A stretch of 64,000 bases of DNA from Pseudomonas azadiae (GCF_019145355.1 NZ_JAHSTY010000001.1:2418001-2482000); one strand, 5' to 3'; positions 10,247 through 19,894 are shown, counted from the stretch's first letter. Translations and numbers: made by a program. Notes: a model not told the origin generated them from the sequence alone.

Positions 10247-11095
10247 ATGAATCAGGGAAGTTTCGTCCTGCATAAGCTGTTCAAGCACTACAACGTCCAC
10301 GTCGAACAACTCGGTCACGACCCGCAACGCAAAACCGTGCTGATGATCAACGGCGCGCTGTCCACCACGCGGTCCTTCGCCCGCACCAGCAAATGCCTGG
10401 CCGAGCACTTCAATGTGCTGCTGTTCGACCTGCCCTTCTCCGGCTACTCCCGCGAGCACAACACTGACCTGGACCTGGTGACCAAGGACGACGAGGTGCA
10501 GATCCTGCGCGCCCTGGTCGAGCGCTTCCAGGTCAACCATCTGGTGTCGGCCTCCTGGGGCGGTATCTCCACGCTGCTGACCCTGGCCCACAACCCGCCC
10601 TCCATCGAAAGCTCGGTGGTGATGGCCCTGGCGCCCAACCTCAACCAGGCAATGCTCGACTATGTGGAGCAAGTGCGCGTGCTGATCGAGGCGGATGACA
10701 AGTCCGCCGTCGGCCACCTGCTCAACGAGACTGTGGGCAAATACCTGTCGCCCCGGCTCAAGCGCAACAACCATCGGCACTTATCGAGCATGGCCACCAC
10801 CGAATACCGCCAGGCGCGCTTTCATATCCACCAGGTACTGGCGCTGGGGGATGGCAATTACCTGCCGGCACTCCGGCAGATTGAAACACCGGTGCACTTT
10901 CTCAACGGCGCGCTGGACGAGTACACCCCGGCCGCCGACGCGCAGTTGTTCAAGCACTACGTAAGGCTCAGCAGCTTTGCCGTGGCTGAACATACCGGCC
11001 ACTTGCTTGACCTCGAATCCAGCGAAGCGGCCGTGGCGGTGCACCGTGAACTGCTGGATTTCCTGGTGGGAAAAGACGCGACGAATGACGCATAA
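10247..11095 (+). CDS. RhlA-like 3-hydroxyacyl-ACP O-acyltransferase (HAA synthase candidate)
   Basis: A 282-residue alpha/beta-hydrolase-fold protein closely resembling RhlA of P. aeruginosa from memory of that sequence: [21 protein letters not shown] near residue 45, the nucleophile elbow SASWGG (Ser103), [15 protein letters not shown], and the distal Asp and His regions (GALDEYT and TGHLLDLES). RhlA joins two 3-hydroxyacyl chains into 3-(3-hydroxyalkanoyloxy)alkanoic acid (HAA), the lipid part of rhamnolipids and itself a surfactant. The related PhaG transacylase is an alternative but matches less well. No rhlB glycosyltransferase follows; an exporter-type gene does, 37 bp downstream. Confidence 0.82.
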   Translation: MNQGSFVLHKLFKHYNVHVEQLGHDPQRKTVLMINGALSTTRSFARTSKCLAEHFNVLLFDLPFSGYSREHNTDLDLVTKDDEVQILRALVERFQVNHLVSASWGGISTLLTLAHNPPSIESSVVMALAPNLNQAMLDYVEQVRVLIEADDKSAVGHLLNETVGKYLSPRLKRNNHRHLSSMATTEYRQARFHIHQVLALGDGNYLPALRQIETPVHFLNGALDEYTPAADAQLFKHYVRLSSFAVAEHTGHLLDLESSEAAVAVHRELLDFLVGKDATNDA

Positions 11096-11132
11096 TCGCC
11101 AACACATAGGCTGCTAACGAAAAGGTTTTTCC

Positions 11133-12560
11133 ATGCCGAACCGCGTCCCGCTCGATGCCAAGACCGCCCGCTGGCTCCCCTGGGTGGTCGCGATTGCCTT
11201 CTTCATGCAGTCGCTGGACGGGACGATCCTGAACACGGCACTGCCCGCCATGGCCCGGGACCTCGCGGAAAACCCGCTGCGCATGCAAGGCGTGGTGATC
11301 GCCTACATGCTCACCGTCGCCCTGCTGATCCCGGCCTCGGGCTGGATCGCCGACCGTTTCGGCACCAAGAAAATCTTCTTTGGCGCAATCATGCTGTTCA
11401 GCATTGGCTCGCTGCTGTGCGCGTTGTCCAGCAGCTTGAGCATGCTCGTGGGCGCACGGGTGATCCAGGGCCTGGGCGGCGCGCTGATGCTGCCGGTCGG
11501 GCGGCTGGTGGTGTTACGTGCGTATCCCCGCTCCGAACTGGTGCGCATCATGGGGTTCATCACCATCCCTGGCCTGCTCGGCCCGTTGCTGGGCCCGACG
11601 ATGGGCGGCTGGATGGTGCAATACCTGACCTGGCACTGGATCTTTTTGCTCAACCTGCCGGTGGGCATGCTCGGCTGCTACGCCGTGTGGAAATTCATCC
11701 CCGACCTGCGCGGCAGTGAGCGCACACGCTTTGACGGGGTCGGCTTCCTGCTGTTCGGCGCAGCAATGGTGCTGATCACCGTCGCCATGGAAGGCCTGGG
11801 CGAACTGCACTTGCCGCACCTGCGGGTGATGTTGCTGCTGTTCGGCGGGTTGGCGTGCCTGGCGGCGTATTGGTTGCGTGCCGGGCACATCGACCATGCG
11901 CTGTTCTCGCCGGTGCTGTTCAAGACGCGCACCTTTGCGGTCGGCATCCTGGGCAACCTGTTTGCGCGACTGGGCAGCGGCGCCCTGCCGTTCCTGGTGC
12001 CGCTGTTGTTGCAGGTGGCGCTGGGCTACTCGCCGTCGCAAGCCGGGATGAGCATGCTGCCCCTGGCGGCGGCGGCGATGGTGGCCAAGTCCGTTGCGCG
12101 GCCGCTGATCGAACGCCTGGGCTACCGCGTCGTGCTGACCGGCAACACCCTGGCGCTGGGCCTGATGCTGGCGAGCATGGGGCTGGTCACGGAACAGACG
12201 CCTTACCCGCTGCTATTGGGCATGCTGGCCGTGCTGGGGGCGATCAACTCGCTGCAATTTACGGCGATGAACACCGTCACCCTGATCGACCTCGACGACG
12301 CCCAGGCCAGCAGCGGCAACAGCTTGCTCTCGGTGGTGGCGCAGTTGTCGCTGAGCCTCGGTGTGGCGTGCGCCGGTGCGTTGCTTGGCGGGTTTACCGC
12401 TGAAGCAGGCAACGATGGGGTGGAAAGCGTGCTCGGCGCGTTCCAACTGACCTTTCTCACCGTGGGCATCATGGCGATGCTGGCGGCGGCGATCTTCCTG
12501 CAATTGTCGCCAAAAGACGGTAAACGCGTGGTCAACCCGGAGCAGCATATCGAGCACTGA
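11133..12560 (+). CDS. DHA2-type MFS multidrug exporter (MdtD-like)
   Basis: A 475-residue major facilitator with about fourteen hydrophobic segments. It has the family motif A region (GWIADRFGTKKIFFGAI), the D1-like motif in MQSLDGTILNTALPAMA and motif C-like GLLGPLLGPTMGGW, typical of EmrB/MdtD proton-driven drug exporters. It lies 37 bp after the RhlA-like gene on the same strand, so co-transcription is likely and export of the RhlA product is a reasonable but unproven idea. Confidence 0.88.
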   Translation: MPNRVPLDAKTARWLPWVVAIAFFMQSLDGTILNTALPAMARDLAENPLRMQGVVIAYMLTVALLIPASGWIADRFGTKKIFFGAIMLFSIGSLLCALSSSLSMLVGARVIQGLGGALMLPVGRLVVLRAYPRSELVRIMGFITIPGLLGPLLGPTMGGWMVQYLTWHWIFLLNLPVGMLGCYAVWKFIPDLRGSERTRFDGVGFLLFGAAMVLITVAMEGLGELHLPHLRVMLLLFGGLACLAAYWLRAGHIDHALFSPVLFKTRTFAVGILGNLFARLGSGALPFLVPLLLQVALGYSPSQAGMSMLPLAAAAMVAKSVARPLIERLGYRVVLTGNTLALGLMLASMGLVTEQTPYPLLLGMLAVLGAINSLQFTAMNTVTLIDLDDAQASSGNSLLSVVAQLSLSLGVACAGALLGGFTAEAGNDGVESVLGAFQLTFLTVGIMAMLAAAIFLQLSPKDGKRVVNPEQHIEH

Positions 12561-12642
12561 CCGGCTTCTCGTCTAGAACTTGCGGGGAAATTTCCACGGG
12601 ACTGGTACACTGCGCGACATTTTGTTTTGCAGAGCCAGTCCC

Positions 12643-14028
12643 GTGACTACCATCGCCACCGCTTTTAATACTTTGCCCCTGTCCGCCGCCATGCTGGCTA
12701 ACCTCGACTCGCTGGGTTATGTCGAGATGACGCAGATCCAGGCGCAAAGCTTGCCGGTGATCCTCAAGGGGCTGGACCTGATTGCCCAGGCCAAGACCGG
12801 CAGCGGCAAGACCGCCGCGTTCGGCATCGGCCTGTTGAACCCGATCAACCCGCGCTACTTCGGCTGCCAGGCGCTGGTCATGTGCCCCACACGCGAGCTG
12901 GCCGACCAAGTGGCCAAGGAAATCCGCCGCCTGGCCCGCGCCGAAGACAACATCAAGGTGCTGACCCTGTGCGGCGGCGTGTCCCTCGGCCCGCAGATCG
13001 CCTCCCTGGAACACGGCGCCCACGTCATCGTCGGCACGCCGGGCCGCATCCAGCAGCACCTGCGCAAGGGTTCGCTGGTACTGGACGGCTTGAACACGCT
13101 GATCCTCGACGAAGCCGACCGCATGCTCGACATGGGCTTCTACGACGCGATCGAAGACATCATCAGCAAGACCCCGCCGCGCCGCCAGACCCTGCTGTTC
13201 TCGGCCACCTACCCGGTGAGCATCAAGCAGCTCGCGTCCAAATTCATGCGCGCGCCGCAACAGGTGAAAGCCGAGGCGTTCCACTCAGACGATCAGATCG
13301 AACAGCGCTTCTACGAGATCTCGCCCGAAGAGCGCATGGACGCGGTGACCAAGGTGCTGGCGCACTTCCGCCCGGCGTCGTGCGTGGCGTTCTGCTTTAC
13401 CAAGCAGCAAGTGCAGGAAACCGTGGATCACCTGACGTCCAAGGGCATTTCCGCAGTCGGCCTGCACGGCGACCTGGAGCAGCGCGACCGTGACCAGGTG
13501 CTGGCGATGTTCGCCAACCGCAGTACCTCGGTGCTGGTCGCAACCGACGTCGCCGCCCGAGGCTTGGACATTGACTCGCTGGACATGGTGATCAACGTCG
13601 AGTTGGCCCGCGATTCGGAGATCCACATCCACCGCGTCGGCCGTACCGGTCGTGCCGGTGAGACCGGTATCGCTATCAGCCTGGTGGCCCCGTCCGAAGC
13701 GCACCGCGCCCAGGCCATCGAGCAACTGCAGAAGTCGCCGCTGAACTGGGACCAGTTGGACAACCTCAAGCCGCAAAGCGGCGGTCCGTTGCTGCCGCAG
13801 ATGAGCACCCTGTGCATCGCCGCCGGGCGTAAAGACAAGGTTCGTCCAGGCGACATTCTTGGCGCATTGACCGGTGACGCCGGCATTCCGGGTGCCCAGG
13901 TGGGCAAGATCGCGATCTTTGACTTCCAGGCCTTCGTGGCCGTGGAACGCGGGATCGCCAAACAGGCGCTGCAGCGTTTGAACGACGGCAAGATCAAGGG
14001 CCGCTCGTTGCGCGTGCGGATCCTGTAA
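12643..14028 (+). CDS. dbpA: ATP-dependent RNA helicase DbpA
   Basis: A 461-residue DEAD-box helicase. It shows the Q motif (MTQIQAQSLPVIL), Walker [24 protein letters not shown] and HRVGRTGRAG, and ends in the roughly 75-residue RNA-binding domain (LCIAAGRKDKVRPGDILGA...) that directs DbpA to hairpin 92 of 23S rRNA during large-subunit assembly. The GTG at 12643 (MTTIATAFNTLPLS) is preferred over an ATG at 12580: it gives a length close to the 457 residues of E. coli DbpA, and the extra 21 residues are unlike the family. Confidence 0.95.
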   Translation: MTTIATAFNTLPLSAAMLANLDSLGYVEMTQIQAQSLPVILKGLDLIAQAKTGSGKTAAFGIGLLNPINPRYFGCQALVMCPTRELADQVAKEIRRLARAEDNIKVLTLCGGVSLGPQIASLEHGAHVIVGTPGRIQQHLRKGSLVLDGLNTLILDEADRMLDMGFYDAIEDIISKTPPRRQTLLFSATYPVSIKQLASKFMRAPQQVKAEAFHSDDQIEQRFYEISPEERMDAVTKVLAHFRPASCVAFCFTKQQVQETVDHLTSKGISAVGLHGDLEQRDRDQVLAMFANRSTSVLVATDVAARGLDIDSLDMVINVELARDSEIHIHRVGRTGRAGETGIAISLVAPSEAHRAQAIEQLQKSPLNWDQLDNLKPQSGGPLLPQMSTLCIAAGRKDKVRPGDILGALTGDAGIPGAQVGKIAIFDFQAFVAVERGIAKQALQRLNDGKIKGRSLRVRIL

Positions 14029-14055
14029 AGATCTCCGACTCAATGGAGATCCAAT

Positions 14056-14144
14056 GTGGGAGCGGGCTTGCTCGCGAATGCGGTGTGTCAGTCGACATAT
14101 TCATCAACTGACACACCGCATTCGCGAGCAAGCCCGCTCCCACA
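14056..14144. repeat. REP doublet, CTCGCGAATGC type
   Basis: Two inverted GTGGGAGCGGGCTTGCTCGCG units, with the dyad extended inward by AATGCGGTGTGTCAGT and its complement. Confidence 0.92.
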
Positions 14145-14188
14145 TTTTTGACTGCATTCCAATTCAGAATTTGTATGAGGACATCGCT

Positions 14189-15367
14189 GTGCGCTCGACC
14201 GAAGTTGTGATCATTGGCGCCGGCGCCGCGGGCTTGATGTGCGCGCTGACCGCCGCCGGGCGTGGGCGCAAGGTGATGTTGATCGACCACGCGAACAAAG
14301 CCGGCAAAAAGATCCTGATGTCCGGCGGTGGCCGCTGCAATTTCACCAACCTGTACACCGAGCCGGCCAACTTCCTCTCGCACAACACGCACTTCTGCAA
14401 GTCCGCCCTGGCCCGCTACACCCAATGGGACTTTATCGGGCTGGTGGCCAAGCACGGCGTGCCGTACCACGAGAAGAAACTCGGCCAGCTGTTTTGCGAC
14501 AACAAGTCCAGCGACATCCTCGGCCTGTTGCTCGATGAGTGCATCCAGACCGGTGTGAGCCTGCATCTGGACACGTCGATCCAGGAGATCGCCAAACTCG
14601 ACGGCGGCTACCAGTTGCAGACCAGCTTGGGTGAGCTGCGCTGCGAGTCCCTGGTAATCGCCACCGGCGGCTTGTCGATTCCAACCCTGGGCGCGACCGG
14701 TTTTGGCTATCAAGTGGCCAAGCAGTTCGGCCATGAACTGCTGCCGACCCGCGCCGGTCTGGTGCCGTTCACCATCACCGATCAGCTCAAGGACCTGTGC
14801 GGCGAGCTGTCGGGGACTTCAGTCGATTGCCTGGTCAGCTGCAACGGCCAGAGCTTTCGCGAGAACATCCTGTTTACCCATCGTGGCCTGAGCGGGCCGG
14901 CGATTCTGCAGATTTCCTCGTACTGGGAGCCCGGCGACACGGTGGAGATCAACCTGCTGCCCGACCACGATGCCCACACCTGGTTGCAACAGCAACAGGC
15001 CGAGCGCGCCAACAGCGAGCTGAAGACGTTGCTCGGGGAGATCTTCACCAAGAAGATGGCCAACCTGCTGGCGGACACCTGGTTCGCGTCCAAGCCGATG
15101 AAGCAATACACCCATGCCGAAATCGCCGATATCGCCGAGAAGCTCGGCAACTGGCAACTGGCGCCGGCGGGTACCGAGGGCTATCGCACGGCCGAGGTGA
15201 CGCTGGGTGGGGTGGACACGCGGGAAGTGTCGTCCAAGACCATGGAATCGCTGAAAAGCCCCGGTTTGTATTTCATTGGCGAAGTGCTGGATGTAACCGG
15301 TCACCTGGGCGGGTTCAATTTCCAGTGGGCGTGGGCTTCCGGGTATGCCGCCGCGCAATATGTCTGA
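14189..15367 (+). CDS. YhiN/BaiN-like flavoprotein
   Basis: A 392-residue NAD(P)/FAD-dependent oxidoreductase of the HI0933/YhiN family. The N-terminal FAD-binding motif (VVIIGAGAAGLMCA), the family-specific KKILMSGGGRCNFTN and the C-terminal GEVLDVTGHLGGFNFQWAWASGYAA are all present. The physiological substrate of this widespread family is not established in Pseudomonas. The GTG at 14189 gives the usual family N-terminus; an upstream in-frame ATG at 14054 lies within a REP pair and is rejected. Confidence 0.9.
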   Translation: MRSTEVVIIGAGAAGLMCALTAAGRGRKVMLIDHANKAGKKILMSGGGRCNFTNLYTEPANFLSHNTHFCKSALARYTQWDFIGLVAKHGVPYHEKKLGQLFCDNKSSDILGLLLDECIQTGVSLHLDTSIQEIAKLDGGYQLQTSLGELRCESLVIATGGLSIPTLGATGFGYQVAKQFGHELLPTRAGLVPFTITDQLKDLCGELSGTSVDCLVSCNGQSFRENILFTHRGLSGPAILQISSYWEPGDTVEINLLPDHDAHTWLQQQQAERANSELKTLLGEIFTKKMANLLADTWFASKPMKQYTHAEIADIAEKLGNWQLAPAGTEGYRTAEVTLGGVDTREVSSKTMESLKSPGLYFIGEVLDVTGHLGGFNFQWAWASGYAAAQYV

Positions 15368-15385
15368 CACAGCGCGGTAAAAAAT

Positions 15386-15473
15386 GTGGGAGCGGGCTTG
15401 CTCGCGAATGCGGTGGATCAGTTAAATATGTATCAACTGACACACCGCATTCGCGAGCAAGCCCGCTCCCACA
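15386..15473. repeat. REP doublet, CTCGCGAATGC type
   Basis: Same class as the copy before the flavoprotein gene, so this gene is bracketed by two nearly identical REP doublets in the same arrangement. Confidence 0.92.
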
Positions 15474-15601
15474 TTGACTGCATTCCAACTTTGAAATGCG
15501 GAGACCGGAATATATTTTGTTCTCAGATGTGATCGCCACGCTTGCCGTAGCGTCATTACTGGCTCAATTTAGCGGCATCGCTCCGGAAGACTCCTGCCTT
15601 C

Positions 15602-17785
15602 ATGTCATCGACCTCGTTCAAGCAGTCCCTGCGGCGCCTGTGGGCACTGGATAAATTCAGCTACAGCATTCGGGTATTCATCGCCCTGACCGGCAGCATG
15701 GCGCTGTGCTGGTATCAGGATGAAATGACGCTGCTGATCCCGCTGTTCCTGGGGATTATCGCCAGCGCCCTGGCCGAGACCGATGACAGTTGGCAAGGCC
15801 GCCTCAACGCCCTGGCAGTGACGCTGGTGTGTTTCAGTATCGCCGCGCTGTCGGTTGAGCTGCTGTTCCCCTATCCCTGGATCTTCGCGATTTCCCTGGC
15901 CCTGGCCACTTTTTGCCTGACCATGCTCGGCGCCTTGGGCGAACGCTATGGCGCGATTGCGTCGGCGACGCTGATCCTGTCGGTGTACACCATGATCGGC
16001 GTGGACCAGCGCGGTGGCGCCGTCAGCGATTTCTGGCATGAGCCACTGCTGCTGGTGGCCGGCGCCGCCTGGTACGGCGCGCTGTCGGTGCTGTGGCAGG
16101 CGTTGTTTTCCAACCAGCCGGTGCAACAGAGCCTGGCGCGGTTGTTCCGTGAATTGGGGCGTTACCTCAAGCTCAAGTCGTCGCTGTTCGAACCCATCCG
16201 CCAACTGGATGTAGAGGCGCGACGCCTGGAGCTGGCCCAGCAAAATGGCCGCGTGGTGGCGGCGCTCAACGCCGCGAAGGAAATCATCCTGCACCGCGTG
16301 GGCAATGGACGGCCGGGCTCGAAAGTCAGCCGCTACCTGAAGCTGTACTTCCTCGCCCAGGACATTCACGAACGTGCCAGTTCGTCCCACTACCCCTACA
16401 ACGCCCTCGCCGACGCGTTCTTCCACAGCGACGTGCTGTTCCGCTGCCAGCGCCTGCTGCGCCAACAGGGCAAGGCTTGCCAGGCGCTGGGCGAATCGAT
16501 CCAGCTGCGCCAGCCGTTCATCTATGACGACAGCTTCGCCGAAGCCCTGGGTGACCTCAACGCGTCCCTGGAACACCTGCGCATCCAGAGCAACCCGGCC
16601 TGGCGCGGCCTGCTGCGTTCGTTGCGTGCGCTGGCGGCCAACCTGTCCACGCTGGACCGCCTGCTCGGCGACGCCAGCAACCCCGACGCCCTGGCTGACG
16701 CAACCGACAGCAACCTGCTGGACCGCGCCCCGCGTAACCTCAAGGAAATGTGGACACGCCTGCGCACCCAAATGACGCCGACATCGCTGCTGTTCCGCCA
16801 CGCGTTGCGCCTGTCGTTGGCGTTGACCGTCGGCTACGGCATGCTGCACGCGATCCACGCGTCCCAGGGCTACTGGATCATCCTGACCACGCTGTTCGTG
16901 TGCCAGCCCAACTACGGCGCCACGCGGCGCAAGCTCGGCCAGCGGATCATCGGCACCGCCATCGGCCTGACCGTGGCCTGGGCGCTGTTCGACCTGTTCC
17001 CGAGCCCGCTGGTGCAGTCGATGTTCGCCATCGCCGCCGGCCTGGTGTTCTTTATCAACCGTACCACCCGCTACACCCTGGCCACCGCCGCCATCACCTT
17101 GATGGTGCTGTTCTGCTTCAACCAGGTCGGCGATGGCTACGGGCTGTTCCTGCCACGGCTGTTCGATACCTTGCTGGGCAGCCTGATTGCGGGGCTGGCG
17201 GTGTTCCTGTTCCTGCCGGACTGGCAGGGCCGGCGCCTGAACAAAGTGCTGGCCAACACCCTGACCTGCAATAGCATCTACCTGCGCCAGATCATGCAGC
17301 AATACGCCGCTGGCAAGCGCGACGACCTGGCCTATCGCCTGGCCCGGCGCAACGCGCACAACGCCGATGCGGCACTGTCGACGACCCTGGCGAACATGCT
17401 GATGGAACCGGGGCACTTCCGTAAGGAGGCGGACGTGGGCTTCCGCTTCCTGGTGTTGTCGCACACCTTGCTCAGCTATTTGTCAGGGCTCGGTGCGCAC
17501 CGCGAAACCCAGTTGCCGGCCGAGGTGCGCGAGCATCTGATCGAAGGCGCAGGTAATTCCCTGGCGGCCAGCATCGATGAAATCGCCACGGGGCTGGCCA
17601 ATAAACAGCCGATTGGGATCCAGAGCGATGCCGAAGAAGCGCTGGCGGCGGACTTGGAGCAGATGCCGGATGAAATCGATGAAGGGCAGCGGCTGGTGCA
17701 GACGCAGTTGGCGTTGATTTGTCGGCAATTGGGGCCGTTGCGCACGCTGGCGGCGCATTTGATCAAAGATACCAGCGCGGCCTGA
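15602..17785 (+). CDS. yccS: YccS/FUSC-family inner-membrane protein
   Basis: A 727-residue protein with two hydrophobic blocks (residues about 20-170 and 395-545), each with several membrane segments, separated by a long cytoplasmic helical region. This is the YccS/YhfK arrangement of the fusaric-acid-resistance-like superfamily, and E. coli YccS is of similar length. A role as an aromatic-compound or stress-related efflux component is suggested for the superfamily but is not shown for this protein. No membrane-fusion partner is adjacent. Confidence 0.85.
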   Translation: MSSTSFKQSLRRLWALDKFSYSIRVFIALTGSMALCWYQDEMTLLIPLFLGIIASALAETDDSWQGRLNALAVTLVCFSIAALSVELLFPYPWIFAISLALATFCLTMLGALGERYGAIASATLILSVYTMIGVDQRGGAVSDFWHEPLLLVAGAAWYGALSVLWQALFSNQPVQQSLARLFRELGRYLKLKSSLFEPIRQLDVEARRLELAQQNGRVVAALNAAKEIILHRVGNGRPGSKVSRYLKLYFLAQDIHERASSSHYPYNALADAFFHSDVLFRCQRLLRQQGKACQALGESIQLRQPFIYDDSFAEALGDLNASLEHLRIQSNPAWRGLLRSLRALAANLSTLDRLLGDASNPDALADATDSNLLDRAPRNLKEMWTRLRTQMTPTSLLFRHALRLSLALTVGYGMLHAIHASQGYWIILTTLFVCQPNYGATRRKLGQRIIGTAIGLTVAWALFDLFPSPLVQSMFAIAAGLVFFINRTTRYTLATAAITLMVLFCFNQVGDGYGLFLPRLFDTLLGSLIAGLAVFLFLPDWQGRRLNKVLANTLTCNSIYLRQIMQQYAAGKRDDLAYRLARRNAHNADAALSTTLANMLMEPGHFRKEADVGFRFLVLSHTLLSYLSGLGAHRETQLPAEVREHLIEGAGNSLAASIDEIATGLANKQPIGIQSDAEEALAADLEQMPDEIDEGQRLVQTQLALICRQLGPLRTLAAHLIKDTSAA

Positions 17786-17789
17786 ATAG

Positions 17790-17866
17790 CTATCGCGGGC
17801 AAGCCCGCTCCCACATTTTTGATTGTGTACTCAGTCAAATGTGGGAGCTGGCTTGCCTGCGATGAG
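17790..17866. repeat. REP pair interrupted by a nested element
   Basis: One unit (ATCGCGGGCAAGCCCGCTCCCAC) and one inverted unit (GTGGGAGCTGGCTTGCC). The second ends at GCGATGAG, where another palindromic element begins; GCGATGAG recurs on the far side of that element. Confidence 0.85.
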
Positions 17867-18058
17867 CTTAGGTATCTACACACCTTTCAAAGGCTGAAAA
17901 ATCTCCTTGTAGTGAGCGGGCTTGCCCCGCGCTGGGTGGCGAAGCCGCCCCAAACCAGGCGACCAGCTTCTATCTGGACTCCGCGGTGGCTTCATTGGGG
18001 CCGCTTCAGCCCAGCGCGGGGCAAGCCCGCTCACTACAAAGATGTGTAGATACCTATG
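17867..18058. mobile_element. MITE-like inverted-repeat element inserted in a REP
   Basis: A 192-bp element with terminal inverted repeats TAGGTATCTACACA and TGTGTAGATACCTA and a second inner dyad (TTGTAGTGAGCGGGCTTGCC against GGCAAGCCCGCTCACTACAA). It is flanked by a 10-bp direct repeat CTGCGATGAG (17857-17866 and 18059-18068), resembling a target-site duplication. It encodes nothing evident and lies between convergent genes. Interpreted as a non-autonomous element that jumped into a REP. Confidence 0.6.
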
Positions 18059-18081
18059 CTGCGATGAGGCCCGAAAGGACA

Positions 18082-18819
18082 CTACATCCCATGCTGTTTC
18101 ATCAACCGCGCATAACTCCCATCCGCCTTCATTTTGGCAATCTCCCGATCAAACCCGGCAACGATCTGCGCATGCTCGGGGTGCTTGAGGCTGACCAGGA
18201 TATGCAGGCTGTTTTCACTCAGCGGCGTGGGCAAGAACTCCACCGCATTGCGCACCCGCGCGGACTCGCGGGACAGGTAGTAACGCGCCACATATTCATC
18301 CTCCACCGTCAGCCGCACCCGCTGCGCCGCGAGCATGCGCACGGCCATGGCGAAGTTATGCACAGGGACTTTCTGCAACTGCGCATCGCCATCAAACGCC
18401 GCCGAATAGGCATACCCGCGCACCACGGCGATCGGATAGTCGTGCAGTTGCTCAAGGTGCTGGAACACTATGGGATCGTCGCGACGCTTGATGAAGCGCA
18501 CGCGGTTGAGCAAGTACTCACTGGAAAACTGCCCCAACTGCGTACGGGCGTTGTCATACCAGGCATTGACGAGCACGTCATAGCGCCCATCGCCGACCCC
18601 CATCAGCGCGCGTGCCCAAGGCACCTGCTCGAAGTCACTGGCGTACCCCGCACGGGCCAGGGCGGTGCTGACAATATCGGTGGCCAGCCCGCCGTTGATC
18701 AAGGTGGCATCGGTAAAGGGCGGCCAGGCATCCGCTACCAGGCGCAGACGCTGTGCAAAAGCCGGCTGGGCCAGCAGCAACACTGCAATCAAAGCAACGG
18801 CACGAGAGAATCGCGGCAT
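18082..18819 (-). CDS. Periplasmic solute-binding protein, SBP_bac_3 type
   Basis: A 245-residue protein with a Sec signal peptide (cleavage likely after AQPAFA) and the fold of family-3 solute-binding proteins: LRLVADAWPPFTD at the N-terminus and a YDVLVNAWYDNARTQLG segment. No permease or ATPase gene is adjacent, so it may be an orphan binding protein. The ATG at 18819 (MPRFSRAV) is chosen because AAGGA sits 7 nt upstream; an in-frame TTG two codons earlier is less likely. Ligand unknown. Confidence 0.8.
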   Translation of the reverse strand: MPRFSRAVALIAVLLLAQPAFAQRLRLVADAWPPFTDATLINGGLATDIVSTALARAGYASDFEQVPWARALMGVGDGRYDVLVNAWYDNARTQLGQFSSEYLLNRVRFIKRRDDPIVFQHLEQLHDYPIAVVRGYAYSAAFDGDAQLQKVPVHNFAMAVRMLAAQRVRLTVEDEYVARYYLSRESARVRNAVEFLPTPLSENSLHILVSLKHPEHAQIVAGFDREIAKMKADGSYARLMKQHGM

Positions 18820-19019
18820 GCTCAAGTCCTTGGCAGGCAGGCGTTGGCCTGGGCTCAGGCGGGGCCCGAGGTGCTAACAGTAGCTCAGATTACACAAAGA
18901 AACCGGTCGCCAAGGCGCCGAATGATGGCAAATTGACCTCATTCACAAAAATAGCGCATTTAGACAGCGTCGCCTGCTGCGCTTACTATCCACAGCAGAC
19001 CTTTACACGAGAACACGCC

Positions 19020-19472
19020 ATGACGGTTGAATGGGTTTGTAAACATCACGACGAACTGGGCAAGGAGCAGCTTTATGCCATCCTGCACCTGCGCAACGAG
19101 GTTTTTGTCGTCGAGCAGAAATGTGTTTATCAGGACATTGACGGGCAGGACTTGTCGGGCGATACCCATCACCTGATGGCCTGGCAGGATGACGCGCTGG
19201 TGGCCTACCTGCGCCTGCTGGATCCGGAATCCCAGGGCGGCGATGTGGTGATCGGCCGGGTGCTTGTGGCGCCCGTGGCGCGCGGCACCGGGCTGGGGCA
19301 TCGGATGATGGAGGAGACGCTCAAGCAAATTGAAGACATCTGGCCGGATACACCGATATTCCTCTCGGCCCAGGCGCATCTGCAGGGGTATTACGGGCGG
19401 TATGGGTTTGTGGTGGCGGGTGAGGAGTATCTGGAGGATGACATTCCACATATCGGTATGCGGCGTGTTTGA
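19020..19472 (+). CDS. elaA: ElaA-type GNAT acetyltransferase
   Basis: A 150-residue GNAT-family protein close in length and motifs to E. coli ElaA: an early LRNEVFVVEQKCVYQDIDGQD segment, the acetyl-CoA-binding VIGRVLVAPVARGTGLGHRMM, and a C-terminal YGRYGFVVAGEEYLEDDIPHIGM. The natural substrate is unclear. The ATG at 19020 is chosen because it gives the family N-terminus; an upstream in-frame extension through the intergenic region is rejected. Confidence 0.88.
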   Translation: MTVEWVCKHHDELGKEQLYAILHLRNEVFVVEQKCVYQDIDGQDLSGDTHHLMAWQDDALVAYLRLLDPESQGGDVVIGRVLVAPVARGTGLGHRMMEETLKQIEDIWPDTPIFLSAQAHLQGYYGRYGFVVAGEEYLEDDIPHIGMRRV

Positions 19473-19480
19473 GGGCCTCT

Positions 19481-19552
19481 TCGCAGGCAAGCCAGCTCCC
19501 ACATTTTGACCGTGTGAACCCGATCCAATGTGGGAGCTGGCTTGCCTGCGAA
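19481..19552. repeat. REP pair, GCAGGCAAGCCAGCTCCCAC type
   Basis: Two inverted units of the CTGGCTTGCCTGCGA class flank a 27-bp spacer between convergent genes. Confidence 0.9.
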
Positions 19553-19578
19553 GGCGTCAGCACAGTCACCGACGGGCT

Positions 19579-19875
19579 TCAGGGATAACCCAACACCCGC
19601 TTTATCCCTACCAGGTTCACCTCGATCCACCGCCGATCAATCGCTCCCCAATCGCGAATCCGATAGTGCCCCGCATGGTTGCGGGCGCCGTCCTCCTGCT
19701 CGAACTCACACACAATGTCCAAATCAGCCAACGCCGCAATCGTATCCTGCGCCGTGCGCCGGGGCATGCCCGTGGCGTCGGTGAGTGCCGGCACACTGCT
19801 GGCCTGGCCGCTGTCGATCAGGTAGGCCACGTACAGGCGGCGGTAGAAGCTGCTCTTGGTCTTGCTCACATCCAT
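19579..19875 (-). CDS. Small winged-helix DNA-binding protein
   Basis: A 98-residue protein with a helix-turn-helix region (SVPALTDATGMPRRTAQDTIAAL, about residues 27-50) followed by a wing and a short C-terminal segment. It lies 19 bp after the YgjP-type protease gene on the same strand, so the two are probably co-transcribed. Target genes are unknown. Confidence 0.7.
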   Translation of the reverse strand: MDVSKTKSSFYRRLYVAYLIDSGQASSVPALTDATGMPRRTAQDTIAALADLDIVCEFEQEDGARNHAGHYRIRDWGAIDRRWIEVNLVGIKRVLGYP

Positions 19876-19894
19876 GGTTGGTCGCCTTGTGCGG

